Source: Echinarachnius parma (taxonomy: Eukaryota > Echinodermata > Echinoidea > Clypeasteroida > Echinarachniidae). From it: DNA of 64,000 nucleotides. This document shows positions 43,522 through 57,800 of this stretch, piece by piece. Every line of letters starts with the position of its first letter. Positions within the stretch are counted from its first letter, which is position 1. The translations under genes were made by a program, and so were the position numbers. The DNA lies in the NCBI GenBank assembly GCA_037951105.1, contig JBAMJV010011174.1, positions 1 through 64,000 of the forward strand. The letters run 5' to 3'. The notes beneath the pieces are model-generated. The model searched no databases and was not told the origin of the DNA. It worked only from the letters and a program-made list of their open reading frames with translations.

Positions 43522-46148
43522 TATGCGTGAACCTGATGGGCTCTCTATCATCTATAGGTTGCTATGTACAAAGTACAAAGTAGGGGAGATAGTATTATAT
43601 TACTATTGGTAGATGTTTTGCTTGGTATTGAATCCATGTAAGAGTATAATTATACACACTAAAATGAGTACTTCTGAATATGAATAATTTCCCTCCAAGT
43701 GCTCGCATTCTTGTGAATTTCTGATTTCAAAAATTGTATGTTGTCCTTCTCACATGGACAGGCGAGAATCTTACTCCGGACTCCAATATTTACTCGTATC
43801 CGGCATGAGCCTGCTTACGAATATGAATCATGAGGGGGGGGGGGGGGGGGGGGGGGGCGTACACCAGTTCCAAAATGTGTCGTTCGTGGCCAACCCCCAA
43901 CCTCCAACCCCCCCCCCCCCCCCCAACCTTACTGGCTCTTCTTATAAAGCTGTGTTTCCATTAGTGTTAGAGCAAATTTCCGCGGCGAATTTTTTTTTTT
44001 CGCAGCGAATAATTGAAAAAAAATCCGCGGAAATTCGCTCTAATGGAAACGCAGCTTTAAGGGGTAGTTCAGTTATGGTTTAGAGGGCGCTTCAATAAAA
44101 ACATTATTTGTGAGGTAATGCAAAACTAAGTTTAATATTTGAGAAAAAACAACACAATTTTAATGACAGAATCAACTTTTTTGGATCAAAAACGGTTCAG
44201 TAACGGCTGAAATATCCATAAATATATCCGATTGGAAAAAATGTTGGGGACCAACTTTTATTCAATGATTCAAAAATATATTTATAAATCCTACACATTT
44301 TCTGAGAATACCAGAGTGGCTTCAAATTGTTTTTTTTTTATGATCTCGCTATTGAATAATTATCTTAACCAGGATTTAGTTAATACAATTCTGTTTGTTC
44401 AGAACTGTATTATCTCTTTAATAAAAAGAGTAACATTCGTTCATCGTTATAAAATTATTATCAATTTGGCATGTTATTTATATCTTATCCACCTTTTGCA
44501 AGCCCAAAATCTGAATTTTGCCAGATAAATTTTAAATATTAAAGATCACTACAACCCTGAAAAAAATTAGGAATTGACACCGCATTTCGTGAAGTCGTAA
44601 TGACTTTTACATAGATATAACATTTATATACACATATTCATGTATTTCAGTATTCATGGTATTGTTCAAAGTAGTTTCTTTATACGTTCTTTCATAATTT
44701 ATCCTCCTTTATATCCATCTTTCTGTGTATATACATTATGTTCTTACTACTGTCCCTAAGATAGTTACTGAAGAGCCTCAAAAGGCGAAATAGCCTGTTT
44801 AACTAAGAAAGTTACCCATACTTATATTATATTTATGTATATACACAAAAATGAGGCGGGGAATAATATAAGGCTTTACACCGCGGAAATCTGAACACTT
44901 GCAACATTATGAACCCAATTTCATGTACATGTAATTTGGGGCAAAAATCGTATAATGTTTTTTTCTCAAAATTTCCGGACAGGAATTTGATGAAGGCCTT
45001 TCTTTAAATCAGATAAAACGAGCAATAGACTTTGATAGTCCCCTCGGCCAAAAATGGGCCCGTATATAGAGTGGCGTAGCTAGGATTTATAGAGCTATAC
45101 AGGGGGAGGGGGGGGGGCTCAAACAATGAAAAGAAACAAAATGAAGAGGTGATCTAGCCTCTTGTCCGGGGGTGTTTCTGAAAATACTAAAATTGATTTT
45201 AGGATCTATGCAATGGGACGAGTATCACATAAAATCGATGATAAAATCGATTTAAGTAGTATAGTGAAACACCTCAGAGCTCTGCTCTCCGCGCTAATCG
45301 GCCAGGGTTAGACACTGGTGACAAGGCGGTCCCTGCATCTATCAATCGAACGCGTCTGTAAAACATACAAAAAAACAACAACCAGCCAACCCGGCTTCTG
45401 GTTGACAAGCAAGCAAACGAGCAACAAAAAAAAAAAAAAAAAAAAACCGGGTCTAAGTGTTGGGAAGGCGGGGGGGGGGGGGGGGGGGGGGAGAGGGGTG
45501 CTCGGGCCTAGAATCCATTTCTCAGTGACTTACTTAGCCTATGCTGATATCAAATCGTACGATTGCACAACTGGGTTATTTGAAAAGTATGATAGTTCAT
45601 CAAATTGATAGTTCATCAAATTATACGACAAAGTCGACAATGTATTGTAACATACGAGAACTGTTTTTTTTTTTTTTTTTTTTTTTTGGAGGGGGGGGGG
45701 GGGGGGATAATAGCTCCGTATGCTTTACACGCACACATAATCCTGAACAAAGACAGACGTGCAAACGAGGATAAGCAAGGCTTAGCAATTATATATAGCA
45801 TTTTCTTTCGCGACATGTTTTGATTATTAACCAACACTATTTTGTAAGTGAAAAAAAATGTATAATTATTCATGTATATGTCATTGTAAACAATGCTTAT
45901 TATTTTGTATGGGAATATGGTATGCTTTTTTTAAAATCTAAAGATGCAAATATTGACGCTATTATAGAGCGGCTGACCCGAAATAAATCAATCCACAATA
46001 TTGTTCGTATTGTTGTTTGTTTTTGTTTCTGTGTTGATTTTACTTGATTGGCATTGTCATGGTTGTGCCCCGGTTGTGCGATGATTAATTATGCTGGTTT
46101 CAGAGAACGAGTGAGAAGCGATAGAGACATGTAGCTATGAATGTTACA

Positions 46149-46566
<418 letters not shown>

Positions 46567-47297
46567 TGGGTCACTATCCAGGGGGGCTAGTATTTTGCGA
46601 TATAGCATAGTGTAGCCCGATAGGACAAAGGGAGGAGGGACGGGGGAGGAAGTGACTGTGCTCGAGGTCACAAGCTTTGATGAGCAGGTTTGGGGCATGT
46701 CCCGATAGGTTAAAAAAGTTTTGAAAGGGGGGGGGGGGGGGATAAACCCGTTTGGTTTAGTTGTGCAAGAGTGGGATATAGTTGTGATTTTTTTTTGGGG
46801 GGGGGGGGGTGGTCAAGAACCACACCCACCTAACGTACTTGCCCCTTTCGCTTTAAAATAGCCTCCGCCCGATCCATAACAGTTTGCTCCCACATTACCG
46901 TTTAGTCAGAAACCATGTTATTATCATTGTATATAATAATCCTTTAAACCTGAATCTAATCTAATACCTATTAATTACTAGCCCTATCCAATCAATCGTT
47001 CCACATAGGAGGATTGGCAGTGATCGACAGAGAGGGAGAAGAAGAAGGTATATATATTTGTAATAATTTTATATTTTAAGATACAGTATTATCATTTTAG
47101 AGCATGTCTGTGAAGATACGGACAAGAATTTCACATCTTAATTTTTATTTGAAGGATTTAAACGGATGCAAACATATAATATGTTTACCATTCCACCAAT
47201 TCGAGATAAATGCGATCAAACCTGATGAAAAATAACGGGGGGAAAATGTGTGATGATACTTTTAATTCCTATAGATATACAACTTGATATCAGTGCA

Positions 47298-47402
47298 GTG
47301 GCGTAGCGTGGTCGGACTGATTGGGGGGGGGGGGGCACGCACAATTATTGGGGGGGGGGGGGGGGCACAGGACCCCCGTGCCCCCCGTAGCTACGCCACT
47401 GT
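47298..47402. repeat. GTGGCGTAGC G-run repeat
   Basis: CAGTGGCGTAGCGTGGTCGG left, CCGTAGCTACGCCACTG right, with two G runs between; second well-preserved member after 33888-34053. Confidence 0.8.
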
Positions 47403-48203
47403 ATCAGTGCAATGAATATTCAAAGTACAATGCTATATGTATGTAGTCACGTATATATTTATTTGCACTGTTAACGTTATATTTAAAACAGTGTGGGCTA
47501 GCTTACAGTTAAAACTAGTCTTCAAAGATACTGGATACTGTAAAAGCAGCAACATGTATTAAAACAAAATAAAAAACAAGAAATACAGAATCAAAATCAA
47601 AAGAAAGACACAGAATCAACGACTATTTGCAACCAATGAACCAAAACAACTATAACAACTAGGTGTATAGCATATCTCAACTATTGCTTAATAATAATAT
47701 TGTACTAAAAGGAATAAATCCCGGGGGTGTGCCGCACGGAACTCTGAAATGGGGTCTGAAGAGCTGACTACAAGCTACAAAAACCCTGAAACGGGAGTTA
47801 AAGGGGTAGTTTAGTTTTGGTAGAGAGGGCGCTGCACATCACAATTTTGTTGTGAGGTAATGAAAAACTGAATGTCGAATTTGAGAGAACATGCAATTTT
47901 AATGGCAGAATAAACTTTATTTGGTCAAAATCGACCCAGAAACGGCTGAAATATCAATAAATATATCTGATCTTATAATTATTTGGGGCCCAAATAATTA
48001 GATGATTTTTAGAAAAAATTTGTAAAATGCTTGCACTTTTTCAAAAATTTTCAAAAGCGTTTTTTAAATAGTTGTTGATGATCTCGCTATTTAATCATTA
48101 TATCAATAAAACATCACATGCATAATTTTGTATGAAAAATGGTTGAAACCAATTGCCTTTTAAAAAAGCGCCCTCTTGTGTTTGAACAGCTCTTTTTGAA
48201 TGA

Positions 48204-49569
48204 TAACAAAAACATTTTTGTTAAAAGAAAATATTTCTAAAAGGAATGAAATTATTTATAATAATAGATTTGTTTTTATTGATGGACATGTTCCTTTCAA
48301 TGAACAGTTATTTAAAAAGAATATTTATAGGTTGCATCATATTGTTGATGGGGAAGGCAATATAAAATCAAATGAGGAATTTCAAAGAAAAGGTTTAAAT
48401 AGTTTAGAGATTATGGAAATACAACGTATTTTTCTTGGCATTCCCCCTTCATGGAAACAATTTTTGAATAAAAATATTCACTTAAATATAGATAGGGAAT
48501 TAGATATGAACCTTTTAATTTTTGACAAGGTATATAATATATGTTAGATAAGGTTACTTCAAAAATGATATATACTTTTTTATTGAGTAAAAAAGTAGAA
48601 AAAAATCATATGCAGAACGAAATTTAGAGCAGATTTATAATATTAATGGGAAAGACATACAATTAATATTCTTAAGACTTAGAAAATGCACTTTGAATAG
48701 TAAGCTTCGAGAATTTCAATTTAAAATGCTTTATAATATTATATATACTAAATTATATTTATATACATTTAAAATGGTTGATAGTAATTTATGTTCTTTT
48801 TGTGGTAAATATGAAGAAACTTACGAGCATTTGTTTTTTCTTTGTGAGAAAGTAAAACCAATTTGGGAAGCGTGTGGAAATTTATTTAATTTAGTAGAGA
48901 TTAGAAATATAAATTGGAAAGATATCCACGTAGGAATAGTTGAGTTAAATATAGGGAAGGAACAGTTATTAAATCATATAATAATTTTGGTAAAATACAT
49001 GATATTTATAGATAGTAAAAATAGAAATAAACCACCAACTGCTTTGGAGATAAAGAAAAGATTATTAGAAAATAGAAAGGAGGAGAAGAATTTAGCTGGG
49101 GGTACACCGTGGTACACTAACGTATCATTTTAGAAAGTGGGACAATTTAGAATAAGGAAGGCAAACAGAAGCAATACAATTAATAAGGCGGACATAAGGG
49201 TCGAGATTCTCACCAGATGTAGGCATGTTTTCTGTGGATGGGTGTGTGGGTGTGTGCACGCGTGTGTGTGTGTGTGTGTGTATGTAAGCACTTGTATAGG
49301 TGTGTTCTTTGAGGGGAAAAGAGTTTTTTTTCCCTCTTTTCCCCCCTTTTTTATGTTCATGCTCTGCTTTATTTGATGTACAACAATACAATTTTGTTTG
49401 TATTATTTAGATGTAAATTTAAAATGATATTTTACATGATTATGTTAAGATGTGAAAATACGTTAACATACTGATTATATTATATGTACTGATTTCTCTT
49501 ATTGTTTGTTATTGTTATTTTGTTTTGAGCAATGAATAAAATAAATATCATTGAAAAAAAAAAAAAAAA
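48204..49569 (+). mobile_element. 5'-truncated LINE with poly(A)
   Basis: About 1.37 kb, plus strand, ending in TGAAAAAAAAAAAAAAAAA after AATAAAATAAATATC (signals near 49537-49545). It holds the C-terminal part of an L1/Tx1-like ORF2 and a 3' UTR. No target duplication longer than the A run can be seen at the junctions. Confidence 0.87.
48207..49133 (+). pseudogene. LINE ORF2 C-terminal remnant with CCHC finger
   Basis: Two frames separated by a break near 48545-48690: FVFIDGHVPFNEQLFKKN... and LREFQFKMLYNIIYTKLYL, then CSFCGKYEETYEHLFFLCEK, the same zinc-finger-like pattern as in the LINE at 868-4642 (CSFCNAHTETITHLFCDC). The upstream RT is absent by truncation. Second part ends at a TAG at 49131. 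Confidence 0.85.
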
Positions 49570-50291
49570 GGCTTTTTACTTTGTCGTTTGTAATTTTGTA
49601 TACCTTTCGAGCATGGTGGAGTTATTACTATTAGTTTATAATGTTACTGTGCAGGTTTTAGCTACTTAAGTTCAGCCTTACCAAAACTAAACTACCCCTT
49701 TATAAGGGGTCTATATAAGGAGCAAACTAAAACTACAAAATACATAGACTAAGAGCTACCAAAGACCTACGGAAACCCTAAAAAAGGCTCAAATGGTGGT
49801 CCAAGGAGCCGAACTAGAAGAAGAATAATGGACTTGGCGCTACTCAAATACATAGCCAAGTCATTCCGGGGGTCTATGGAGCCGAACTAGAAGAAGAATA
49901 ATGGACTTGGCGCTACTCAACTACCTACATGACCTAGCCAAGTCATTCCGGGGGTCTGTGGAGCGGCAATTTTTGAAAATCAGGTATCTTTAGAGCTGCG
50001 ATCGGGTGAAAACGGGGTTCTTTTAAGCGGCACATACCCGTCTTACATTATACATGAGTGCCCCCCCCCCCGGGAATAAATCATCCTCATTAACATTGTC
50101 TTGTAACATTAATGGCGATTGATAAGCCATTTCATTCCAAATTATATCATTTAAATTGAAACTAAATACTAAAAGAGCCATTTTATATATTATTTATTTT
50201 ATTATCTATTATCTTTTAAATATTTGCGGAGTTCTAACGATTATATTTACCATACAAGTATTTTTAAATTAGTGAAAGTCAATTTATAACT

Positions 50292-50580
50292 TAAATGGAT
50301 GCCTGTAAAGTGTCTAACTCCACGAAAATTACTTGGAGCTTCCTCGTTTCTCTTCTACCGTGTTGTTTAGCTTATGGAAAGAGAAGAATAACATAGGGTT
50401 AGATTTTTTCAAATGCCCCTTTAGTACGCATATTTTTGCTTTTTTAACCAGGAAAGCAGTGTTCTTTTTCAATGAAACTTTCACACATCATTCGGACATA
50501 TGATTTTGGTACAGGATTGAAGTCTCAAATGTCATGCATTTTAGGCAATATTATCTGACACTTTACAGGTGCACCTTTAA
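50292..50580. mobile_element. TTAA element with GTAAAGTGTC ends
   Basis: TTAAATGGATGCCTGTAAAG and its inverse CTTTACAGGTGCACCTTTAA about 290 bp apart. No coding. The remaining 50581-51222 is spacer with no recognisable promoter motif for the next gene. Confidence 0.65.
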
Positions 50581-51222
50581 ACTTATACAAACTAATTGCA
50601 GGGTTACATTATAGTTGATGGTTACTTGATCTAATAAAGAAGACCTTTCCGTGTCCGTATGCTTGATGTTCGAAATCGAAAACAAAATATAAATCATTCA
50701 ATCAGACTTGGTTGTGCAAAGTTAGGAATTATTTTCTTTATGTTCTCACTGCGTAGAAATGTGTATGTCGCCCTCTTCCGTGAGTTATGGGAAATGTTTT
50801 TTTTTTTGGGGGGGGGGGTCTTGAAATTTATTTATTCTCTTTTCAGACATATTCATGCAACAACATATATAATATTACTGCTCAAAATATGCTTTATTAT
50901 CTAAACATAATTAAAATAAAAATAACAAACAAATTATCCCAAATTATGTTATTATGATCAACATAGAGATAGACGACAATCAAAACTAAACCAAAATTAG
51001 GAAATTTATAATGAGATGCGGAAAAAACTAGACTAGTCTAGTAATGCGTATGTTGACAATACACGGACAACACAGAAAGAGGCCTCGGAAATCGCTGTAT
51101 TTTACCAGTTTATGTGAGAATATGGCTACGATTTGGAATTGCTCTTGAAATTAATGAAACAGCAATACTTATAGCCGCGGATGCCATGTAGATTTTGACC
51201 AGTAAGTACACATTCCACGAAA

Positions 51223-51874
51223 ATGCAGCTGTTATTTCACGCCGTTTCTCTTACTGTGCTTTTGTTGGGTGCGGGAGACTTCAATATGGTTGCGCCGTGG
51301 ATCGGCCTCGGTGGCCGTAGCAAATCCTCGGTTGCGGCTGTGTATGGCATTGATAGCAATGGACACGTCGGAAAGAAAGGCCCTTCGTATCCAGCAGACT
51401 ATGCAAATAATAATGGAGCTGGAGAAGTGCAGTCGAAAGCAACTTGTGCAGGGGAATTAGACTTTGAAATCAGTCGAGACTACATCATAAGAACAAAAGA
51501 TTCAGAGGCGAATGGTGCAACGTTCGTGTTGGCATTGCCCGTGAGAACATACGATGTCTGCTTGGAGCAATGCTGTCTCAAGGAAAAATGTGACACCACA
51601 ATATTTGTGCGATTGGATTCATACGAGCAGGGTAGTGAGCAGCCCAATTGTTTTCTGTTTGAATGCCGCCCTCAGGGGGAAACTGGGCCTAATCTCTGCC
51701 TGTTCACGTATCACAACGGTTACGTGAGCAGCATCAAGAAAATACATGGAGGGTTTCAGAGTCCGGTCATGCCAGTTGCCCCAGAGCGTCCAGTGACATC
51801 AGCGGTTGTCATTCCGTTGCCAACAACAACCCAAAATTCCATTCAAGATGAAACTGGTGACGGAGGTGTTGTAG
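51223..51874 (+). CDS. LRP11: LRP11-like exon 1: signal peptide and MANSC
   Basis: 652 bp, ends in phase 1 at GGVVG. The ATG gives a clear hydrophobic leader. Contains the cysteine pattern from TCAG to LCLFTYHNGYVSS. Donor GTGAGA. Confidence 0.87.
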
Positions 51875-54800
51875 GTGAGAAAAAATAATCAACGACTGGT
51901 ACCATCTTGTATAACCTAACCAGGCGCCGTACGTGGTACGGCGCCTGGCATACTGAGGTGTGTATACCGTGATGGTACCACTTTATAGGCTTTAACGGCA
52001 AACACACTTATACAAAAATTTAAAAAATCATACTTTAAATAACATATCTCGGTTCATACTTACGAATTATGTTATGCATGGACATCAATGATCCAAATCC
52101 AAAATGTCTGATGCTCCATTCGTTTTATTTATACTGAAATTTACTATAAAACTGGCAAGATTACAGAAGTGACGAAAATGGTATCCGAATTTGTTCGCTG
52201 CATGCAATATCAGGTGATCAAAAACTTGTCGCCAATGCACCCTAGGCCCTGTACTATCGCCGGCCCGCGCATGCGCTATGCATTGCCGACGAGTTTTCGG
52301 TCACCTGACATTGCTTGCAGCGAACAAAGACGAAGGAAATAACAGTCATCATCATCATCATCATCAATTTGAGGTAAGTTATCATTCTTTTGCAACAAAT
52401 TAAATAGCAAGCAAGGTAGGTTGAAGGTTTAATTCATGTCTAGAACTAAAAAAAAAAAAAAAAAAATAGATGTAAAGTTCTTGAAACCAACAAAATTTCT
52501 TCAAATTTTGTAACGTCTCGTCTTCACAGCGCCGTCCTACGGACGGCGCTGATCACAGTTACATCTTGTAGAGCCATGCCCATACATCGATAAGTCTAAA
52601 ATTTTATATTTATGGTACTGACTACTGTCTTATACTGTCGGCCCTTCTCTAGCGTTAGATGGGCCAATAGCCTTATTTGGTGGAGGCAACCCCCGCACAC
52701 TTCGCAAGCTTTTATGATGAAATAAACTGGCATTTTCTACTAAACTTGTGGGCCCACGACTTGGCATGCATGACAGTAAAAGTAAAAGAACCGATGCTCC
52801 ATGCAATTTGTAGGTTCTTTGAGTCATGCATGCCAAGCCATGGGCTTTAGTAGAGAATGCTGATAAAGCCTTGCACCAAATACATTGTATGGCTATTAAT
52901 TGGCCCATCTAATGCTAGAAGGGCAGACAGTATAAGACAGTGCATTACATGTAAAAGAGGCCCTGAAAATGTTAGATTTATCGATCTACCAGAGCCAGAC
53001 ATGATACGTAATTGAGTTAACTTGAGAGTCGTATACAGCCTAGCTTTCGATCCTAGCAGAATCTTCGTCAGGGCACAAATGACAGTTACTACAGAAAAAA
53101 CACAGAATATATACCAACATTTAAGTTAACTTGATTTAACTAAATTTAAATGGCTCTGCTAACCAAATAACTACCCCTATCATGACATTATAAAAACAAT
53201 AATTTTAGGTCAATATCCTAGCCTGTAGTTTTTTTACATCAAGTATAACTGTAAGAAAAAGTTTAAAAGCCTTCTGGGAATCTGGTAACTTGCTAAGCTA
53301 AGCCCCCTTAAATTTTGTGATTGCAAGGGCATGGCCAAATCACGGCAGAAGTTTGCATTATCTGTGCGGTAGGTACAGTAAGTGCAAATTCTGTCTGCAA
53401 TGACATCACATGCCTTTTGAGTACTTTTGTTAAATTCAGACAGTATTCTGGCAAATATTTGAAAGGCCTTCCCATTGGGGGTATCAAAGTATTCTTTTAA
53501 ATGCCCCTTTTCAAAGAAAACCATATTATATAAAACATTTAAATGCTAAAAAAAAATGTCAAAAAGTAAATTTTGTGGAATTAACAATGTTACCAGATAT
53601 CCCTTTAATATCTGTTTACTTGCTATGTTTCTGTACATGTGTACAGATGTGAACAAAATATACGGGGACTCAGGTCGAAATAGCCCCTGAAATGCAGAAA
53701 AGAAACCCCATAATTTTGCATAATATCAATGCAAAACAAATTTTAGAGTGCTATTTTCATGCAGGCAAGCTTTAAAAGTAGCCCCAGAAAAAATGTATAA
53801 TACATTTTATTTTTTTCTCTGACAGATACTTCTTCAAACTGTGGCCAGGGATATTTTGAGTGCGCCTCGGGAGAATGCGTCAATGCCCTCTATGTCTGCA
53901 ACAATATATTCGACTGTCGGGATGAGTCTGATGAATATGGTTGCAGCCCCCCATCAAATCATGAGCAACAAACTAATGGCCAAGACAAAGGTGAGGACAG
54001 TTGAAAAAGGTCCAATTGAGTGCGTTCATGGCGAGAGATGTCATTAACTATTGTGAAAGATTTCTGCTTTTGCAGGTAGTGGCATTTTCTACCAAAGCAT
54101 GCCTACGACTTGGCATGAATGACTAAAAGAACTGATCTGCTATTTGTATAAAGCATCAGTTCTTTTAGTCATGCATGTCAAGTTGTGGGCACGTTTTGAT
54201 AGAGAATGCCCAGGTAATATGCAATTCATATTATATTATGAAGTAGTGTACTAACTTCAGTATGTCATGTTTTGTTTTTGCGCAGTTCATCTGTGGACGA
54301 CAAATGCAACACATTCATAATGCCCTTCAATAATTTGTCAGTTTACTCAAGCTAGATACCTACATGTAGTATACTAAAATATCAAATTACATTTTTCATT
54401 ACAGAGTCTTTCTTTGGGTAATAAACTAAGTAACTAACAAGTCTTTCAGGAATAACTTGCTGGCTTAGACAAATATCAGAAAGTAATGTAGCTAACTAAC
54501 TGTCATCGTTTCCATTTTACTTCCTACTCATTCATACTTGCCCGCAGCTAACAAACCTCTCACCTCACACAACATATCACCTACTAATCCACCCGAAGAT
54601 CTGATTCCTAACAAGCCTAATCAGTTCAATGAACCCGAGATGTACATTCCCCAGGATAGCAGGACCTCTCAAGACGAAGGTGACATGAACTTGGCTGATC
54701 AGTTGGTCGACAAATTACCAGTTGACGATGCAGAGAGGCAGTCTAGCGCTGCCATCAAGAGTACCAACATCAACAACAGAGACAGGTTGCTTTCTGGGCT

Positions 54801-57800
54801 GGAGGATGAAATCACTGATGAGAGCCAGAACCAAGGAGGCCCCTATGAATCTTCGCAAGATTTGCCTCGTCCAGGGAGCAGTGGCCCGCAAAGAAACCAA
54901 GGTTCCCGCCCTGATCTCCAGTGCAGTGGCCCGGCTTGCTTCGGGAGGAGTCAAGATGATAAGGGTCAGAGGGGGAACGTAGATGTTGGAGGACATAGAC
55001 CGGATTACCATGTCCCAAATCAGCCTGCACCCAAAGCGCACTCTGGTACTCAATCTTCCAACAGACAGGAGAAGCAAGGTAGCAGACCTTTGGGTAAGGT
55101 GGATTTACCGCAAAGAGCCAAGCTGCCTCAGTATGATGATGATGATATCCTAGATGATGCTTCATACGATGAGGACGCGGTCGATGTCGGAGAGGTAGCA
55201 GATGTAGATTATCCAGTAGATTTGCCTGACGTCAAGACCAAACCAAAACCCGCAGACCCTGATGACCTCTTTGAAGACGGCAAGCAAGTTTCCAGCTCCG
55301 AAACGCGACCACTCCTGGACGATAGAGATGAGGATTATGATCCTGCTGATAGCAAGATTGTGAGTGATCATGACATGGGGATGAAACACCCAGCAGATGT
55401 CCAGACGGATGAGGCCTACCCAGACCAAGACATTGGCGACCTCGATGACAAAACGGGCCTTGCCGATTGGGGATACCCACCCGAGCCTGCTATGTCGACT
55501 CAGGAACCTCCTAGACGCGTCATCTCGCATTCCAACACGAGGCCGAACCCTGCAAACACATACAACAGTGACTACTACAGCTACTACTTCCCAGCGTATG
55601 ACCAGCAAGGGCGGTACAAGCCACAGGGGCAGTACAACTGGCCGGGTAGGAACAGACAGGATCCGCCATACAGAGGTAGGAACACTCCGGATTCCAGACC
55701 TTACAATCAAGGGAGGAATCCAAACAAAGGCTATGGCAACAAGAATGACATCTCCAACAGGCATGACAACCAGGCAGCCCCTGGTACCCCACAACGTACT
55801 AGGCCACCTACAGACACTGGTCAGTCAGCAGGACAGAGCAGGGCTGGCAATGATAGGAACATACCTCAATACAGCAGTGAGTACATGGTTGCAAAATATG
55901 TGTGAATGATCTCAATGTACAAGTACAAACATTGTGAGCATGTGATTGTGTTGTCATTTTCTTAATGTGAATCAGTTATCCAATTTATCCTATATGCCCC
56001 TCAGTGTTTGAATTTGTGTTTATTTTTTAAATTTTTTATCTGAATGTTGCTTGACAATTTGTTAGTTTTCATGTTTGCAAATAGTGCAGACCTGTCTGCA
56101 TGCTAGTTGATGTAAAATCCATTCTGAATATTTGTATGATACATGTTTGATATTTGAAGTAATGCTTTATTAATTGGTGTTGTTGAATTAAATTCTATTG
56201 AAAATTGTGCATGTATATGTTGTCATCACAAACAATAATAAAAAAGTTGTTTTCATATGAGAAAATGTTGATGTATATGTACATGTACATCAGTAGCTTG
56301 CATCTGATGTACGTGGATGTTTTGTACACATGTGTGATTTCTTCACCTTTTTTCCAACAGTTCCAAAATATGTGCATCAGTAACGATTCAGTATGTTTTA
56401 ACTGCAGGGCCCCCGTTGCAGAAAGAGATACAATCGATTGTAAGTCAGAAAATGTATGCGTTTCAACCAATCAGATTTGCGCATCTAGAACACATGATCT
56501 GACTTACAATCGATTGTATCTCTTTCTGCAACGGGGCCCAGAAGTCGGTGCCTCTTCTGCCTCTACTGCATTATGCAACAATACACGCACAAGCGGAAAC
56601 CGTATGTACAGTTGTTACAGTTACACAAATATATCTGATTATTTACATGAATAATCAGTGTTTTTATTTTCTTATTCAGGCTTTGTTGTGCTGTGTTTAA
56701 ATTTATTTTGATACATTTCTGTTTTCTATCCCTGTCAGTTTGACTGTGTATTGTGTTGAGTTGTATTCACTTTAAGCTGTGTAAATTGTAAACTATCTAA
56801 TTATTATTATAGTAAACTATAGTTGATGATTTAAGCTAAGTAAACATTTCAATGAATTCACATTGATTACGAGGACTGACAGTACACTTGGACTAGTAAC
56901 ATTTTAATGATAAGCTTGATGGGTAAAGATTATATTCCAAAGTAAGTCTTGACAAATGGAAGTTACCAAAAGTTTGTACATTTTGCTTTTCCCTGCCCAG
57001 TGGCTACTACTTGGCTAATCTATATTATGTAAAACAAAAACCCAAATCATGCTTGCATTGTTCATTTAGTTTGCCTTTTTTGAAAACGTTGAATACTAAA
57101 TCACGAAGATATTGACCGTTTTGTACATAATTCTTGAAATGTTAAAAATTGAAAAAATTGAACTGGATCACTTGTAACTTTTGTTAGTTTTGCAATCCCT
57201 TTCGAAGAGCCTTGGTATACCTACATGTAACACCTACAGTACTGTACACACAGGCAGTGTTGTAGTCAAGTGCGGCCTCAAGGCTGTTTTTTTTTAGTGG
57301 ACTCGTCAAACAAATAGGGCAACGATGTTTGATGGTGACCTGGGCTAGAGAAAGGCTAAACTTGACTACACACTGCACAAAGGTCGAATGTAAAGTTGCT
57401 CACCGTCACTGTAACCACACTTTTCCTTAATATCTGTTTTCCCCTATCGTTCACTATGCCTCTCTTTCAATAAAAACTGTCACCGCTTGCTGTCAGATGT
57501 GTGGAATGGTTGGCAGTACTATGTTCGCAGCAGTGATATTGGTGATGATGAGGAGGAGGAGGAGGAGGAGGAGGCCTTACCGGTAGACTACGACTATGTT
57601 CTCAGTAAAGAGGGGAACTACAGGGATATTGACCCTTCCTCCCATGATTATGATGATCGCAGCAGGCCAAAAGGGCAAAACCATGCTGGTACATTTTGTA
57701 CAATATATAATTACTATTATTATAAATAGATTTTAATTATAGTTTGCTTTTCATTTTCTGTTTATTCTTAGCCGATATATATCTTTATTTTTTTTCAGTT

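Larger units (their letters stand above)
47798..49704. mobile_element. TTAA-type element interrupted by a LINE
   Basis: Left part 47798-48203 begins TTAAAGGGGTAGTTTAG; right part about 49570-49704 ends CTAAACTACCCCTTTA. The parts join exactly as GATAACA|GGCTTTTTAC, the uninterrupted family sequence. Central palindrome at 47976-48000 with TAATTATTTGGG arms around a single G. Confidence 0.85.
47720..50072. mobile_element. G/C-run-ended element, perfect 9-bp duplication, host of nested insertions
   Basis: CCCGGGGGTGTGCCGC left end, CCCCCCCCCCCG right end, GGAATAAAT exactly repeated outside (47711-47719 and 50073-50081). The element's own sequence is only about 450 bp (47720-47797 and about 49704-50072); the rest is a TTAA-type element containing a LINE. 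The right part holds a tandem GAGCCGAACTAGAAGAAGAA duplication (49807 and 49871). Confidence 0.82.

Noticed and set aside
54538..54547. Start of a 455-codon frame taken as a gene start
   Set aside because: The first bases are intron; GCCCGCAG is a splice acceptor and the phase fits the LDLa exon upstream.
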